Of a stretch of 64,000 nucleotides of DNA, positions 1 to 8,359 are shown one piece after another (the first letter of the stretch is position 1; every line of letters starts with the position of its first letter). The translations under genes and the position numbers were made by a program. The notes beneath the pieces were generated by a model. The model had not been told where the DNA came from. It saw nothing but the letters and a program-made list of their open reading frames with translations, and ran no database searches. Source of the stretch: Labilibaculum manganireducens (GTDB lineage Bacteria; Bacteroidota; Bacteroidia; Bacteroidales; Marinifilaceae); the NCBI RefSeq assembly GCF_002843385.1, contig NZ_MVDE01000011.1, positions 85,547 to 149,546 on the forward strand, written 5' to 3'.

Positions 1-1
1 A

Positions 2-319
2 ATTGAGTGCCGGAGTAACGATCCTGAAACAATTGCAATACTTCAAAAGGTGAATCATCGTGATACCGAAATTGCAGTTAAAGCCGAACGGGCATTTATG
101 GCTGAAATAGAAGGGGGATGTAAATTTCCTTTGGCTGCACATGCTGTTGTTTCAGACAATATTTTGAATATGGTTGCCATTGTAGGTGATTTAAAAACGA
201 ACCAGTTCATTGCAGAAGGAATTGAAGTTTCTGTAGAAGAATCGATTGAGAATGCGAAAGAATTAGCCATTAAGATGAAATCAATCTGTAAAGAAAAAGG
301 AATAAATTTCTATCTTTAA
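2..319 (+). CDS. hemC: Hydroxymethylbilane synthase, C-terminal part (5' end outside window)
   Basis: Polymerises four porphobilinogen molecules into hydroxymethylbilane, the linear tetrapyrrole used by HemD. The frame is open from the first bases of the window, so the gene starts upstream. The visible part begins IECRSNDPET, typical of the end of HemC domain 2, and continues into domain 3. The EGGC motif supplies the cysteine that holds the dipyrromethane cofactor. An internal GTG at position 50 would give a shorter frame, but the family match runs upstream of it. hemB follows 81 bp downstream on the same strand, as expected for a tetrapyrrole cluster. The identification is secure; only the start is missing. 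Confidence 0.93.
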   Translation: MECRSNDPETIAILQKVNHRDTEIAVKAERAFMAEIEGGCKFPLAAHAVVSDNILNMVAIVGDLKTNQFIAEGIEVSVEESIENAKELAIKMKSICKEKGINFYL

Positions 320-400
320 TTTTTGGTGATAATTTATCAAAAGGATTGATATACTTAAATTGACAACTAATTTATACACAAATACAAAAAATACAACATT

Positions 401-1393
401 ATGAGTTTAAGACCTCTTTTCCCAGAGACACGATTAAGAAGATTGCGTTATAGCAAAGTAGTTCGTAACATGGTTGCAGAAACATCTCTTTCTGTTGATA
501 ATTTAATCATGCCCCTTTTTGTTTGTCCGGGAGAAAATGTTCAAAATCCGATTAAAAGCATGCCGGGAAACAATCAGTTATCGGTAGATATGTTAGTGAA
601 AAAGTGTGGCGAATTATTGGAGTCGGGCGTAAAATCAGTATTGCTTTTTGGTATTCCTGAGTCGAAAGATGAAGATGGAACTGTTGCAGCACACGAGCAT
701 GGTATTGTACAAAAAGCTACCCGTGCCATTAAGGAAACTTACCCGGAAATGTATATCATCGCTGATATCTGTAATTGCGAATACACAACTCACGGTCATT
801 GCGGAACTATTGTTGATGGTGATGTTGACAACGACCAGACATTGGTGACATTGGCTGCACAAGCTGTTTCTTTGGCTGAAGCTGGAGTTGATATGGTGGC
901 GCCAAGTGATATGATGGATGGAAGAATTGGATACATGAGAAAAGCTTTGGATGAGAATTGTTTCGAGAAAATGCCGATTATGGCTTATTCTGCAAAATAT
1001 GCATCCGGCTTTTACGGTCCGTTTAGAGATGCGGCCGATAGCGCACCTAAATTTGGAGATAGATCTACCTACCAAATGGATCCTAGAAACAGCGATGAAG
1101 CCATTCGTGAAGTTGAGATGGATATTGCTGAAGGAGCTGATATTGTAATGGTAAAGCCTGCTATGAGTTATCTTGATGTGATTTACAGAGTGAAAAATGA
1201 ATTTAATATTCCTGTGGCGGCTTATAATGTAAGTGGTGAGTTCTCTATGGTGAAAGCTGCGGAAGCTAACGATTGGATTGATGGCAAGCGTGTAATGATG
1301 GAAATTATGACTTCAATCAGAAGAGCCGGAGCTGATATCATTATAACTTATCACGCTAAAGAGGTTGCAGATATTTTAAATGGTAAGATGTAA
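401..1393 (+). CDS. hemB: Delta-aminolevulinic acid dehydratase (porphobilinogen synthase)
   Basis: Condenses two 5-aminolevulinate molecules to porphobilinogen in the cytoplasm. The 330-residue length is normal. The two Schiff-base lysines are visible as K199 (YSAKY) and K252 (MVKPA). The metal motif DICNCEYTTHGHC has three cysteines (C124, C126, C134), so this is a zinc-type enzyme and not the magnesium type with aspartates at those places. The ATG start follows an AT-rich leader and gives a full-length protein. It sits between hemC and hemE on the same strand and probably shares their transcript. Confidence 0.97.
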   Translation: MSLRPLFPETRLRRLRYSKVVRNMVAETSLSVDNLIMPLFVCPGENVQNPIKSMPGNNQLSVDMLVKKCGELLESGVKSVLLFGIPESKDEDGTVAAHEHGIVQKATRAIKETYPEMYIIADICNCEYTTHGHCGTIVDGDVDNDQTLVTLAAQAVSLAEAGVDMVAPSDMMDGRIGYMRKALDENCFEKMPIMAYSAKYASGFYGPFRDAADSAPKFGDRSTYQMDPRNSDEAIREVEMDIAEGADIVMVKPAMSYLDVIYRVKNEFNIPVAAYNVSGEFSMVKAAEANDWIDGKRVMMEIMTSIRRAGADIIITYHAKEVADILNGKM

Positions 1394-1474
1394 GCTGTTA
1401 TTGAGAATTGAATTAATTCTGCCTTATTATTTTACGATACTAATTACTACTAACTATTTACTGATTACTGGAGT

Positions 1475-2506
1475 ATGAGTCAATCAATTTTTTTAGATAC
1501 AATTAACGGAATTAAGAGAGAGAGACCACCAGTGTGGTTCATGCGTCAGGCGGGCAGGGTACTTCCTTCCTACATGAAATTGCGCGAGAAATATGGTTTC
1601 AAGGAAATGATGGAGAATCCGGAATTGGCAGCTCAGGTTACTTTGTTACCAATTCATGATTTGGGGGTAGATGCTGCTATTTTGTTTTCTGATATTTTGG
1701 TGATTCCGGAAGCTTTAGGAATGGAATTGAGTTTTGAAGGAAAGGGTCCCAGTTTTGCAACAGCCTTAAAAGATGTTGCGGATCCTCTGTCATTTTTATC
1801 CGACAAGCCTGAAAAACTTGAGCATATTTATAAAGCGATTGACCGCATTTTAGAAACCAAGCCAAACGAAATTCCATTAATTGGATTTTGTGGAGGTCCT
1901 TTAACTACTTTGTGTTATATGTATCAAGGTTTCAGTCGGAATCAGAATTTCCCTGATTTTGTTCCTGCAATCTATCGTGATAAAGCACTAATGAAGAAGG
2001 TGGTTGCTAAAATTACAGAAATGAGTATTCACTATGCGCTAAAGCAAGTTGAACATGGTGTTAAGGCATTTCAGTTATTTGAAACCCACGCCGGATTAAT
2101 TCCTGTGGAATTGTATAAAGAGGTTTTCTTACCATCCGTTAAGGCTATTTTAGGTGCAGTTCGTGAAACAGGAGTGAAAACCATCTACCTGCCAAAAGGT
2201 TTGGGAACAGGTATCAATATGGTGAACTACGATTTATGCGATTGTGTAAGTGTTGATTGGCAAATGCCATTGCATGAGGTGAGAGGAATTGTTGGCGAAG
2301 AAATGATTCTGCAAGGGAATTTTGATCCTCGTATATTGGAGGCTGCACCACAAGCTATCGATCAGGAATTTGAATACTTCCTGAATTATGGACGAAAAGA
2401 TCACAAATGGATCTTCAATTTGGGACACGGGCTATTGCCTTCAATACCGGTTGAAAACGTGGAGTATCTTGTGAAAAAGGTGAAAGAATCTGATTGGGGA
2501 AGATAA
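1475..2506 (+). CDS. hemE: Uroporphyrinogen decarboxylase
   Basis: Removes the four acetate carboxyl groups of uroporphyrinogen III to give coproporphyrinogen III. The protein has 343 residues, normal for the family. The N-terminal signature PPVWFMRQAGRVLPSY and the second signature GFCGGPLTTLCYM are both intact, and the substrate-binding aspartate lies in AAILFSDILV. The gene lies 81 bp after hemB and is followed by a clear terminator, so it looks like the last gene of a hemC-hemB-hemE transcript. Confidence 0.97.
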   Translation: MSQSIFLDTINGIKRERPPVWFMRQAGRVLPSYMKLREKYGFKEMMENPELAAQVTLLPIHDLGVDAAILFSDILVIPEALGMELSFEGKGPSFATALKDVADPLSFLSDKPEKLEHIYKAIDRILETKPNEIPLIGFCGGPLTTLCYMYQGFSRNQNFPDFVPAIYRDKALMKKVVAKITEMSIHYALKQVEHGVKAFQLFETHAGLIPVELYKEVFLPSVKAILGAVRETGVKTIYLPKGLGTGINMVNYDLCDCVSVDWQMPLHEVRGIVGEEMILQGNFDPRILEAAPQAIDQEFEYFLNYGRKDHKWIFNLGHGLLPSIPVENVEYLVKKVKESDWGR

Positions 2507-2529
2507 ACTCTCGAATGAAAATATAGAAT

Positions 2530-2557
2530 GAGGTGTCAGTATTGGCACCTCTTTTTT
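2530..2557 (+). terminator. Rho-independent terminator after hemE
   Basis: GAGGTG and CACCTC form a 6-bp stem (2530-2535 with 2546-2551), followed by six T residues. It lies 23 bp after the hemE stop codon. Confidence 0.75.
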
Positions 2558-2685
2558 GTTTGGATTTAGATTAAACAAATGGGAGTTTACTGATTAATTT
2601 AGTTTATATCAGTAGTTGATCTTAAAACAAATAAATTTATGTTGAAAAACTTATCAGGTAGTTAGGAATGGGGTTTTATGATTTC

Positions 2686-2693
2686 TACTTTTG
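2686..2693 (+). promoter_or_regulatory. Bacteroidota -7 promoter box upstream of the dehydratase gene
   Basis: TACTTTTG matches the phylum's TAnnTTTG -7 element and lies about 30 bp before the start codon at 2723. The -33 box is weak (a TTAG-like sequence near 2661). The match and position come from the sequence; promoter function is inferred. Confidence 0.55.
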
Positions 2694-2722
2694 CAGCCGA
2701 AAATCAATAAAATAGAATAACA

Positions 2723-3997
2723 ATGGCAGATTATACAAAAATGTGGACTGATCTTGGCTTAAACCTTGATAATCATGATGCTTTACTGGAGAATTTAGGT
2801 GGCGCGTACCAATCCATTTTCATGTCGCAGGAACATCGTCCGGAAGGAATGGGATATTTCGATTTTGTGATGAGCGAAGCTCACGGGTTAAGAATTCAGG
2901 AGTTGCGTGATGAGCAGGAGGCAGGGCGAAAAATAATTGGTTCTTTTTGCGTTTTTGTACCTGAAGAGCTTGTACTTGCAGCAGGTTGCACATCTGTAGG
3001 ATTGTGTGCCGGAGCTGATTTTGCTCAGGAAGAAGTTGAGAAGGTACTGCCTCGTAATACTTGTTCGTTAATCAAATCATTCTTTGGTTTCAAATTAGGT
3101 AAGGTTTGTCCATATATGGAAGTTTCAGACCTTATTGTAGGGGAAAATACCTGCGATGGAAAGAAAAAATCATTCGAGATATTTAGTCAGATGGTGCCAA
3201 ATTTCTTTCAAATGGATCTTCCTCAAAACAAGGCTCCAATGGCAAGAAAATTATTAAAGCATGAATATGAGGCTTTTATTGCTAAGTTAGAGGAAATGAC
3301 AGGCAAAAGAATCGGTTTGGAAGATTTAAAACAAGGAATTGCTGCTGTAAATGCAAAGCGAAATGCATTAGCCCGTCTGTCTAAACTTCGCATGGCCAAT
3401 CCAAGTCCAATTTCCGGATTAGATGCTTTATTAATCAACCAAATTGCTTTTTTGGATAATCCGGTTCGTTTTACTGAGAAAGTAAACGTTTTATGTGATG
3501 AACTGGAATTGCTGGTAAAAGAAAAGAAAGGCGTAAAAGTTGAAAACGCTCCCCGTGTAGTTATTTCCGGTTGTCCTATGGCAATTCCAAATTGGAAAGT
3601 TCCTGCTGTAATCGAAGCTGCAGGTGCTGTAATTGTTGGCGAAGAATCATGTATTGGTGAGCGAGGTCAGCGAAATACAACCGACGCTTCTGCAGATACA
3701 ATTGATGGCCTTATTGATGCTGTTGTTGATCGTTATTTTAAAATTGATTGTGCAGTATTTACACCAAATCAGGAGCGCGTAGAGCACATCAAAGAAATGG
3801 CTGAAAATACAAATGCCGACGGTGTGATTCATTACGGACTTCAATTCTGTCAGCCTTATATTATGGAATCTTTCTCTGTTGAAAAAACCTTGGAAAAAGA
3901 TGGTGTTTCCGTATTGAGACTTGAGACAGATTACAGTCAGGAAGATATGGGACAATTGTCAACTCGTGTAGAAGCATTTGTTGAAATAATAAAATAA
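2723..3997 (+). CDS. 2-hydroxyacyl-CoA dehydratase family protein, probable double-cubane cluster protein (YjiM/HgdB-like)
   Basis: A 424-residue member of the HgdB/BcrC/BadD/YjiM family, whose members bind iron-sulfur clusters and are driven by an ATP-hydrolysing activator. Eleven cysteines are present: 76, 89, 95, 114, 129, 144, 258, 284, 310, 343 and 376. C89 (AGC), C129 (VCPY), C144 (TCDG), C284 (SGCP) and C310 (SCIGE) sit in family motifs. Only one such subunit is encoded here, not the alpha/beta pair of amino-acid fermentation dehydratases. A matching activator gene follows 86 bp downstream. That arrangement resembles the double-cubane [8Fe-9S] cluster proteins and E. coli yjiM/yjiL. 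No CoA-transferase or ligase gene is adjacent, so the substrate is unknown. Confidence 0.85.
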   Translation: MADYTKMWTDLGLNLDNHDALLENLGGAYQSIFMSQEHRPEGMGYFDFVMSEAHGLRIQELRDEQEAGRKIIGSFCVFVPEELVLAAGCTSVGLCAGADFAQEEVEKVLPRNTCSLIKSFFGFKLGKVCPYMEVSDLIVGENTCDGKKKSFEIFSQMVPNFFQMDLPQNKAPMARKLLKHEYEAFIAKLEEMTGKRIGLEDLKQGIAAVNAKRNALARLSKLRMANPSPISGLDALLINQIAFLDNPVRFTEKVNVLCDELELLVKEKKGVKVENAPRVVISGCPMAIPNWKVPAVIEAAGAVIVGEESCIGERGQRNTTDASADTIDGLIDAVVDRYFKIDCAVFTPNQERVEHIKEMAENTNADGVIHYGLQFCQPYIMESFSVEKTLEKDGVSVLRLETDYSQEDMGQLSTRVEAFVEIIK

Positions 3998-4013
3998 ATA
4001 GAATTGAAATATA

Positions 4014-4049
4014 AAAACTGAGAGGGCTGCAGCATTCTCAGTTTTTTTT
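4014..4049 (+). terminator. Terminator between dehydratase and activator genes
   Basis: AAAACTGAGA (4014-4023) pairs with TCTCAGTTTT (4036-4045), and the T run continues to 4049. It lies between two functionally paired genes, so it probably attenuates the activator transcript and does not fully separate the genes. Confidence 0.7.
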
Positions 4050-4083
4050 ATTTGCATCAGAAATAAGATACAATATTATTGGA

Positions 4084-4830
4084 ATGAGACATGCCGGAAT
4101 AGATATTGGCTCCAGAAGCATAGAGTTGGTTGTGATTGAAGACGGAGAGGTTGTTGTGAGCAGGCAGTCCGAATCTGGTTACAATCCGGTGGAGCGTGTT
4201 CAGGAATTAATTGCTGATATTTCGTTCGATAAAGTGATGGCCACAGGTTATGGCCGCGCAAGTCTTGAGATTGCCTTCGATTATCCGACCATAACGGAAA
4301 TTAAGGCATATGGAACAGGAGCGGCGACATTGCATCCAGGTGTTCGGGGAATTCTTGATATTGGAGGGCAGGATACCAAGGTTATTTCTTTGAATGAAAA
4401 TGGAAAAGTGTTTAAGTTTGAGATGAATGATAAATGTGCTGCAGGTACCGGTAAATTTCTTGAATTGATGGCAGTAAGTCTTGGTTATCAGCAAAGCACC
4501 CTTGGTTTGGAAGCATTAAAAGGACAGGAGGGAATAGAAATTAACAGCATGTGTGCCGTATTTGCAGAGTCGGAGGTTACTTCTCTTTTGGCGAAAGGTT
4601 GTCTGCGGGCTGATATTGCATTGGCTGTTCATCAATCGGTGTGCCGCCGTGCTGTTGGAATGATTAAACGTCAGGATTTAAAAACTCCAATTTTATTTGC
4701 CGGTGGTGTTGCAAATAATGCATGTATGATACATCTCTTGAAACAGACTTTTGGAGATGATCTGATTGTTCCAACATCTCCTCAGTTTGTAGGTGCATAC
4801 GGAGCTGCCGTTTTGGCAGGATTTTTATAA
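4084..4830 (+). CDS. ATP-dependent activator of 2-hydroxyacyl-CoA dehydratase family (BadF/HgdC/YjiL-like)
   Basis: A 248-residue ASKHA-fold ATPase that passes single low-potential electrons to its partner reductase or dehydratase, using ATP. Phosphate-binding motifs are GIDIGSRSIE near the N-terminus and LDIGGQDTKVI around residues 91-101. The two cysteines that bridge a [4Fe-4S] cluster across the homodimer are C118 (NDKCAAGTGKF) and C157 (SMCAVFAESEV). The C-terminal adenosine motif FAGGVANN is present. Length and motifs match single-domain activators such as HgdC and the reductase of double-cubane proteins. It is paired with the gene at 2723-3997, its presumed client. Confidence 0.93.
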   Translation: MRHAGIDIGSRSIELVVIEDGEVVVSRQSESGYNPVERVQELIADISFDKVMATGYGRASLEIAFDYPTITEIKAYGTGAATLHPGVRGILDIGGQDTKVISLNENGKVFKFEMNDKCAAGTGKFLELMAVSLGYQQSTLGLEALKGQEGIEINSMCAVFAESEVTSLLAKGCLRADIALAVHQSVCRRAVGMIKRQDLKTPILFAGGVANNACMIHLLKQTFGDDLIVPTSPQFVGAYGAAVLAGFL

Positions 4831-4840
4831 AAAACAAGAA

Positions 4841-4858
4841 AACCACCTGCAGGTGGTT
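4841..4858. terminator. Bidirectional terminator between converging genes
   Basis: A perfect 18-bp palindrome, AACCACCTGCAGGTGGTT, lies between the convergent activator and TerB-like genes. On the minus strand it is followed by a T-rich run, so it best serves the TerB-like gene. Confidence 0.65.
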
Positions 4859-4883
4859 TATGCAATTATTTGAAACAATGGAA

Positions 4884-5282
4884 TTACCTGTATTCCTTTT
4901 TTTTGAATTGTTTTAGTTTATCAATGTCACGTTGAAATCTTTCCATTAAATCTTCCGAAAAAGAATTAATCAATTTGTGTTCCTTTGCTGTCATTCCATC
5001 AGAGGCATCAGCAACAATCTTCATGGCGGTAATGAATTCATCGTATTGCGGAGCCGGGCCATATACATGACAAAAATTAATCACCTTGTTATAGATTTCT
5101 TCAACTGAAGAGTTGTGCGACTCCTCAAACTCAAACGACCATAATATTTCAGAGCCAAGCGCATGATTCTTCAACAGCTGCGTAAGAGCTTCCTTTTCTT
5201 CTTTCTTAATCACTCCATCTGCTTTTGCCAGTGCATAAAGCAATTCTCCAAATACTTCGTATAATTTTTCTTCCTTTTTCAT
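4884..5282 (-). CDS. TerB-like (tellurite-resistance B fold) protein
   Basis: A small acidic helical protein. The segment LLYALAKADGVIKKEEKEAL and a second copy of the same type (IVADASDGMTAKEHKLINSF) resemble the paired metal-binding helices of the TerB/DjlA N-terminal domain. The cellular role of stand-alone TerB proteins is not known. I chose the ATG at 5282 (MKKEEKLYE, 132 residues) because the domain begins there. An upstream ATG at 5315 would add 11 residues without resemblance to the family. No other ter genes are nearby, so tellurite resistance should not be assumed. Confidence 0.7.
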   Translation of the reverse strand: MKKEEKLYEVFGELLYALAKADGVIKKEEKEALTQLLKNHALGSEILWSFEFEESHNSSVEEIYNKVINFCHVYGPAPQYDEFITAMKIVADASDGMTAKEHKLINSFSEDLMERFQRDIDKLKQFKKKEYR

Positions 5283-5315
5283 GGCATATCTTTTAAGGTA
5301 GATACCAAATTTCAC

Positions 5316-5949
5316 AAATTGTCCATACCCTAAGTTACTACAATTGAGTGAGAAACTTATACAAAATGGGGAAGTCTGATTGCTGTGAATGCCATTTTAA
5401 AATCAACATCAAGCCTGTGCAGATAAAGATTGCTTTAAATACTAAGCCAAATAATCGCCAGAACTTACAAACAGGTTGGCATATAAGCCTATCGCTGCAA
5501 GTTGCTATCCTTAAGTTAAGATCATGGGAATCTGGCTAGTCAATTTGTTTTTACTGATGCTGTTTTCTATATATTAGGCTGCTTAGATTCCATTCGGGGA
5601 TTATAAACTTATTGGCAGATGGCTTATATTGTTATGCGATTCATTAATATAGCTTTACAGATAATCTAAATTCATTATCGGATCATTTAAATAAGAAAGC
5701 AGATCATTAATATTACTATACCGATCAAATAAATAATATAGAAGATTGGATCTTTATGCTGTTATAGTTGATCGGATTGGCTTTAAATATGATCTGAATT
5801 GTAATTTTTATGATTTGACTCTATCTAAAGATGATCTGGCAGATGATTTAGCTGAGCGGATTGATAATGTATGTAATCTTTACACTTAAAAACAGATGAG
5901 TTTGCTGACTGTTTTAGCCATAATGCCGGAAAATCACAACAGGGCAAAC
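5316..5949. other. 634-bp gene-free stretch holding a 21-bp phased repeat
   Basis: No convincing gene lies here. The first 240 bp are featureless. From about 5556 the sequence shows a degenerate 21-bp periodicity (listed separately). The stretch separates the TerB-like gene from the end of the unknown minus-strand gene that begins at 6696. Confidence 0.6.
5660..5874. repeat. Degenerate 21-bp tandem repeat beginning GAT(C/T)
   Basis: GATC or a close variant starts at 5660, 5681, 5702, 5723, 5744, then after a 5-bp slip at 5749, 5770, 5791, 5812, 5833 and 5854: ten units of exactly 21 bp. Weaker units (19-22 bp) extend back to about 5599 and forward to 5895. In the plus frame each unit reads as a heptad starting D-x-L or D-x-I (for example DHLNKKA, DLNCNFY, DLADDLA). 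Stop codons occur in at least two units and the 5-bp slip breaks the frame. It could be the wreck of a heptad-repeat protein gene or helically phased non-coding DNA. Confidence 0.65.
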
Positions 5950-6696
5950 TTAAAGTTGATCTGAATCTGTTTTTTTGTGATTGCGATTATTATTTTTACG
6001 ACGGATGAATTCACTTGTGTATCCCTGGTATCGATTAGGATCATTCCGAAACAGATATTTTCCTGCACAACAAACTTCATCTACCAATTGCTTCAGGTAG
6101 ATATAGGCTTTATCGCGAAATAGTTTCGATTCGTTGCCTTGCATTCGCAGGCAATTTAGTTTGGCAAAACGATCGGCAGCCTGTTCCGACAGGGTTTTGG
6201 CTAAATTTAATTTATTTAAATCGAAATCAATCGGAATAAGCAAATCCTGGTATTTCATCCCTAATATCGATAAGTCGTAAAGATCCTGAATTAAAACTGT
6301 GTGTTTTTTTCGTTTGTAACCGGACTTTACCAGTGGCAGCAGTTTCGGTTTATTGCGAAAAGCATAGCGGAATGAATACAGTAGTTCATCCTGCAAGACA
6401 CAGGCTTGCTTCGATGTAATTTCCCATTTTTGTTGTATTTCCGAAACGGTATTTTTTTCCTCTATCCAATGGGTTTGAGCCGATCGCAATGTTTGAGCTC
6501 TAAGTCTGAGATCAGCACTTATGTCAGCAGACATTCCAATATTCATTAATTGCATTTGATCTTTGATACACCAAAGGGCCAAATTCTCGGCCTCTTGTAA
6601 ATAAATATCAACAGGAATGGCAATTTTAACGATGTCCCGATTGGATATCGCCCGAATAGTATCTGAAATGTTTGTCAACTCAACTGTTTGATCCAT
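5950..6696 (-). CDS. Hypothetical protein, 248 residues, mostly helical
   Basis: I do not recognise a family. The protein starts MDQTVELTNISD, is rich in Leu, Ala, Lys and Gln, and looks all-helical. It has no signal peptide or membrane segment, so it is probably cytoplasmic. The middle contains a basic patch (KSGYKRKKH) and the C-terminus is very basic and Asn-rich (RRKNNNRNHKK), which could bind nucleic acid; that is a guess. Codon use and length support a real gene. The start is the only ATG that gives the full frame. It lies 93 bp downstream of the HEAT-like gene on the same strand. Confidence 0.65.
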   Translation of the reverse strand: MDQTVELTNISDTIRAISNRDIVKIAIPVDIYLQEAENLALWCIKDQMQLMNIGMSADISADLRLRAQTLRSAQTHWIEEKNTVSEIQQKWEITSKQACVLQDELLYSFRYAFRNKPKLLPLVKSGYKRKKHTVLIQDLYDLSILGMKYQDLLIPIDFDLNKLNLAKTLSEQAADRFAKLNCLRMQGNESKLFRDKAYIYLKQLVDEVCCAGKYLFRNDPNRYQGYTSEFIRRKNNNRNHKKTDSDQL

Positions 6697-6789
6697 CTTT
6701 TAATAAATTTAAATTCGTTTTAAATCAGTAGAATTTAAACTTAACAAAAAAACAATTGCGATGCAGTATATTGGCCTGGAAAAGATTAA

Positions 6790-7305
6790 TTATTTTACAG
6801 TAGAAATAGCTTTCAGGATTTTTCGGGCACGGGAACAGTAGCCTGCACTTCCATTTTCCATTTGCTCTTCGATCACAAGAGCTAATTCATTTTGTATATC
6901 CGGTTCTTGTAAAGAAAAATTGTATAGAATTTGCATGGCATACACCTTAATTGCAATGGCTGATGTGCTGGAAATCAAAGCATCGAAGCAGTAATTGATA
7001 AAATCACCGGATACATTGCCTGGAAGAGGTTCTAAACTAATCAGTTTTAAATATTGCCTTAATTTGCTTTCGTTGGAAAGAGTAGGGACTAGCTCAATCA
7101 TTTGAGGCAGATACAGGCGAACCAGATCAGGAGCAATATCATAAATCTTATCTAAAATCCATGTTGCCCGCCAGGAATGTTTCTCATTGCTGATACAAAT
7201 ATCCCACAGTTCGTTTATATACATGGGATTCTCTGCGATACTTTGAGCAACCAATCTGGCTTCCTCTTTTGCCGGAAAAGGGTCGAGTAGTTTTTTAAGT
7301 TCCAT
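6790..7305 (-). CDS. HEAT/ARM-like helical repeat protein
   Basis: A 171-residue protein made of alternating amphipathic helices of about 35-40 residues, for example around SWRATWILDKIYDIAPDLV and AIKVYAMQILYNFSLQEPDI. This is the look of HEAT or armadillo repeats, which usually form protein-binding scaffolds. No enzyme motif is seen. The ATG at 7305 (MELKKLLDPF) is preferred. A longer frame to 7473 would run 145 bp into the dehydratase gene and add a Cys/Arg-rich segment that is merely its out-of-frame reading. It starts 23 bp after the dehydratase stop, so the two are probably co-transcribed. Confidence 0.65.
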   Translation of the reverse strand: MELKKLLDPFPAKEEARLVAQSIAENPMYINELWDICISNEKHSWRATWILDKIYDIAPDLVRLYLPQMIELVPTLSNESKLRQYLKLISLEPLPGNVSGDFINYCFDALISSTSAIAIKVYAMQILYNFSLQEPDIQNELALVIEEQMENGSAGYCSRARKILKAISTVK

Positions 7306-7328
7306 TGAATTTAGAATTATTGGTTTCC

Positions 7329-8270
7329 TTAAAACGGCAACCTGCTTAACTCCACATTTCCGCCCGAAAGAATAATTCCAACTTTTTGGCCTTTGTACCT
7401 TTTCTTTTCTTTTATTAAAGCAGCAAGAGCGACTGCACTCGATGGTTCTGCAATGTTTTTCATTCGCTCCCAAATCAGCCTCATTGCTGCAATTATTTCT
7501 TTTTCTTCCACTCTGATAATCTCTTCAACATGTTCCTTAATAATTGGAAATGTTTTATCTCCCAATGAGGTTAGCAGACCATCTGCAATGGTTTGAGGAT
7601 TGGTTTGCGGAACAATTTCACCTTTTTGCAGGGATTGCCAGGCATCATCAGCGCCCATAGGTTCACCAGCTATTATTTTTGTGTTTGGCGAAAAATAATG
7701 TGCAGCTAAAGCTGTACCGGATAGTAAACCTCCGCCACCAACAGGAGCGAAAATTGCATCCAAATCATCATGATCTTCAATCAATTCCATTGCTGCAGTT
7801 GCTTGTCCTTCAATTACCTGATAATCATTGTAGGGATGCAAAAAAACTGCACCGGTTTTATTGACAACTTCGTTTAAGGTAGTTTCTCTTGCCTCAAGAG
7901 TCGGTATGCATTCAATAATTTCGCCGCCATATCCTTTTACAGCTGTTTTCTTTATTTCCGGAGCATTCGAAGGCATTACAATGTACGCTTTAATGCCTTG
8001 CACTTTAGCAGCAAGCGCTATTGCCTGGGCAAAATTACCCGATGAATGAGTGGCAACTCCAAATTCTTTCTCTGTTTCTGATAGTTGAAGAATAGCATTT
8101 GTAGCCCCCCGCATTTTGAATGCGCCCATTTTCTGAAAATTTTCACATTTAAAATAGATATCAGCTCCAACAATTTGGTTGATGAGTTGAGAGCTCATAA
8201 CAGGTGTTCGATGAATGAATTCTTGAATTCTTGTGTGTGTTTCCTGTAAACTTTCTTTGGTGATAATCAT
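7329..8270 (-). CDS. PLP-dependent threonine/serine dehydratase or serine racemase
   Basis: A 313-residue fold-type II PLP enzyme. The cofactor lysine is K52 (GAFKMRGA), the ring-stacking/asparagine motif is SSGNF (76-80), and the phosphate cup is GGGGLLSG (178-185). A C-terminal SGGN completes the pocket. There is no ACT regulatory domain, so it resembles the catabolic TdcB/serine racemase group more than biosynthetic IlvA. It would deaminate L-threonine or L-serine to 2-oxobutyrate or pyruvate. Substrate cannot be settled from sequence alone. It lies between hemL and the HEAT-like gene. Confidence 0.88.
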   Translation of the reverse strand: MIITKESLQETHTRIQEFIHRTPVMSSQLINQIVGADIYFKCENFQKMGAFKMRGATNAILQLSETEKEFGVATHSSGNFAQAIALAAKVQGIKAYIVMPSNAPEIKKTAVKGYGGEIIECIPTLEARETTLNEVVNKTGAVFLHPYNDYQVIEGQATAAMELIEDHDDLDAIFAPVGGGGLLSGTALAAHYFSPNTKIIAGEPMGADDAWQSLQKGEIVPQTNPQTIADGLLTSLGDKTFPIIKEHVEEIIRVEEKEIIAAMRLIWERMKNIAEPSSAVALAALIKEKKRYKGQKVGIILSGGNVELSRLPF

Positions 8271-8294
8271 TTCGCTGGAGTTTTTGGTTTGTAA

Positions 8295-8322
8295 TTGTAA
8301 CCCGACTTTAATCGGGTTACAA
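8295..8322. terminator. Hairpin after hemL
   Basis: An 11-bp perfect stem (TTGTAACCCGA with TCGGGTTACAA, loop CTTTAA) lies between the hemL stop and the dehydratase start. It has no T run, so it may be a processing or weak termination site. Confidence 0.45.
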
Positions 8323-8359
8323 AGGAATTTGAACCTTAAAGTGAAATTATCTCTTACAT

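Noticed and set aside
5348..5539. 63-codon plus-strand frame before the 21-bp repeat
   Set aside because: No recognisable features, unusual composition and no promoter; probably chance.
7306..7473. Upstream extension of the HEAT-like gene into the dehydratase gene
   Set aside because: It is the out-of-frame reading of the dehydratase C-terminus; the ATG at 7305 sits at the beginning of the repeat domain.
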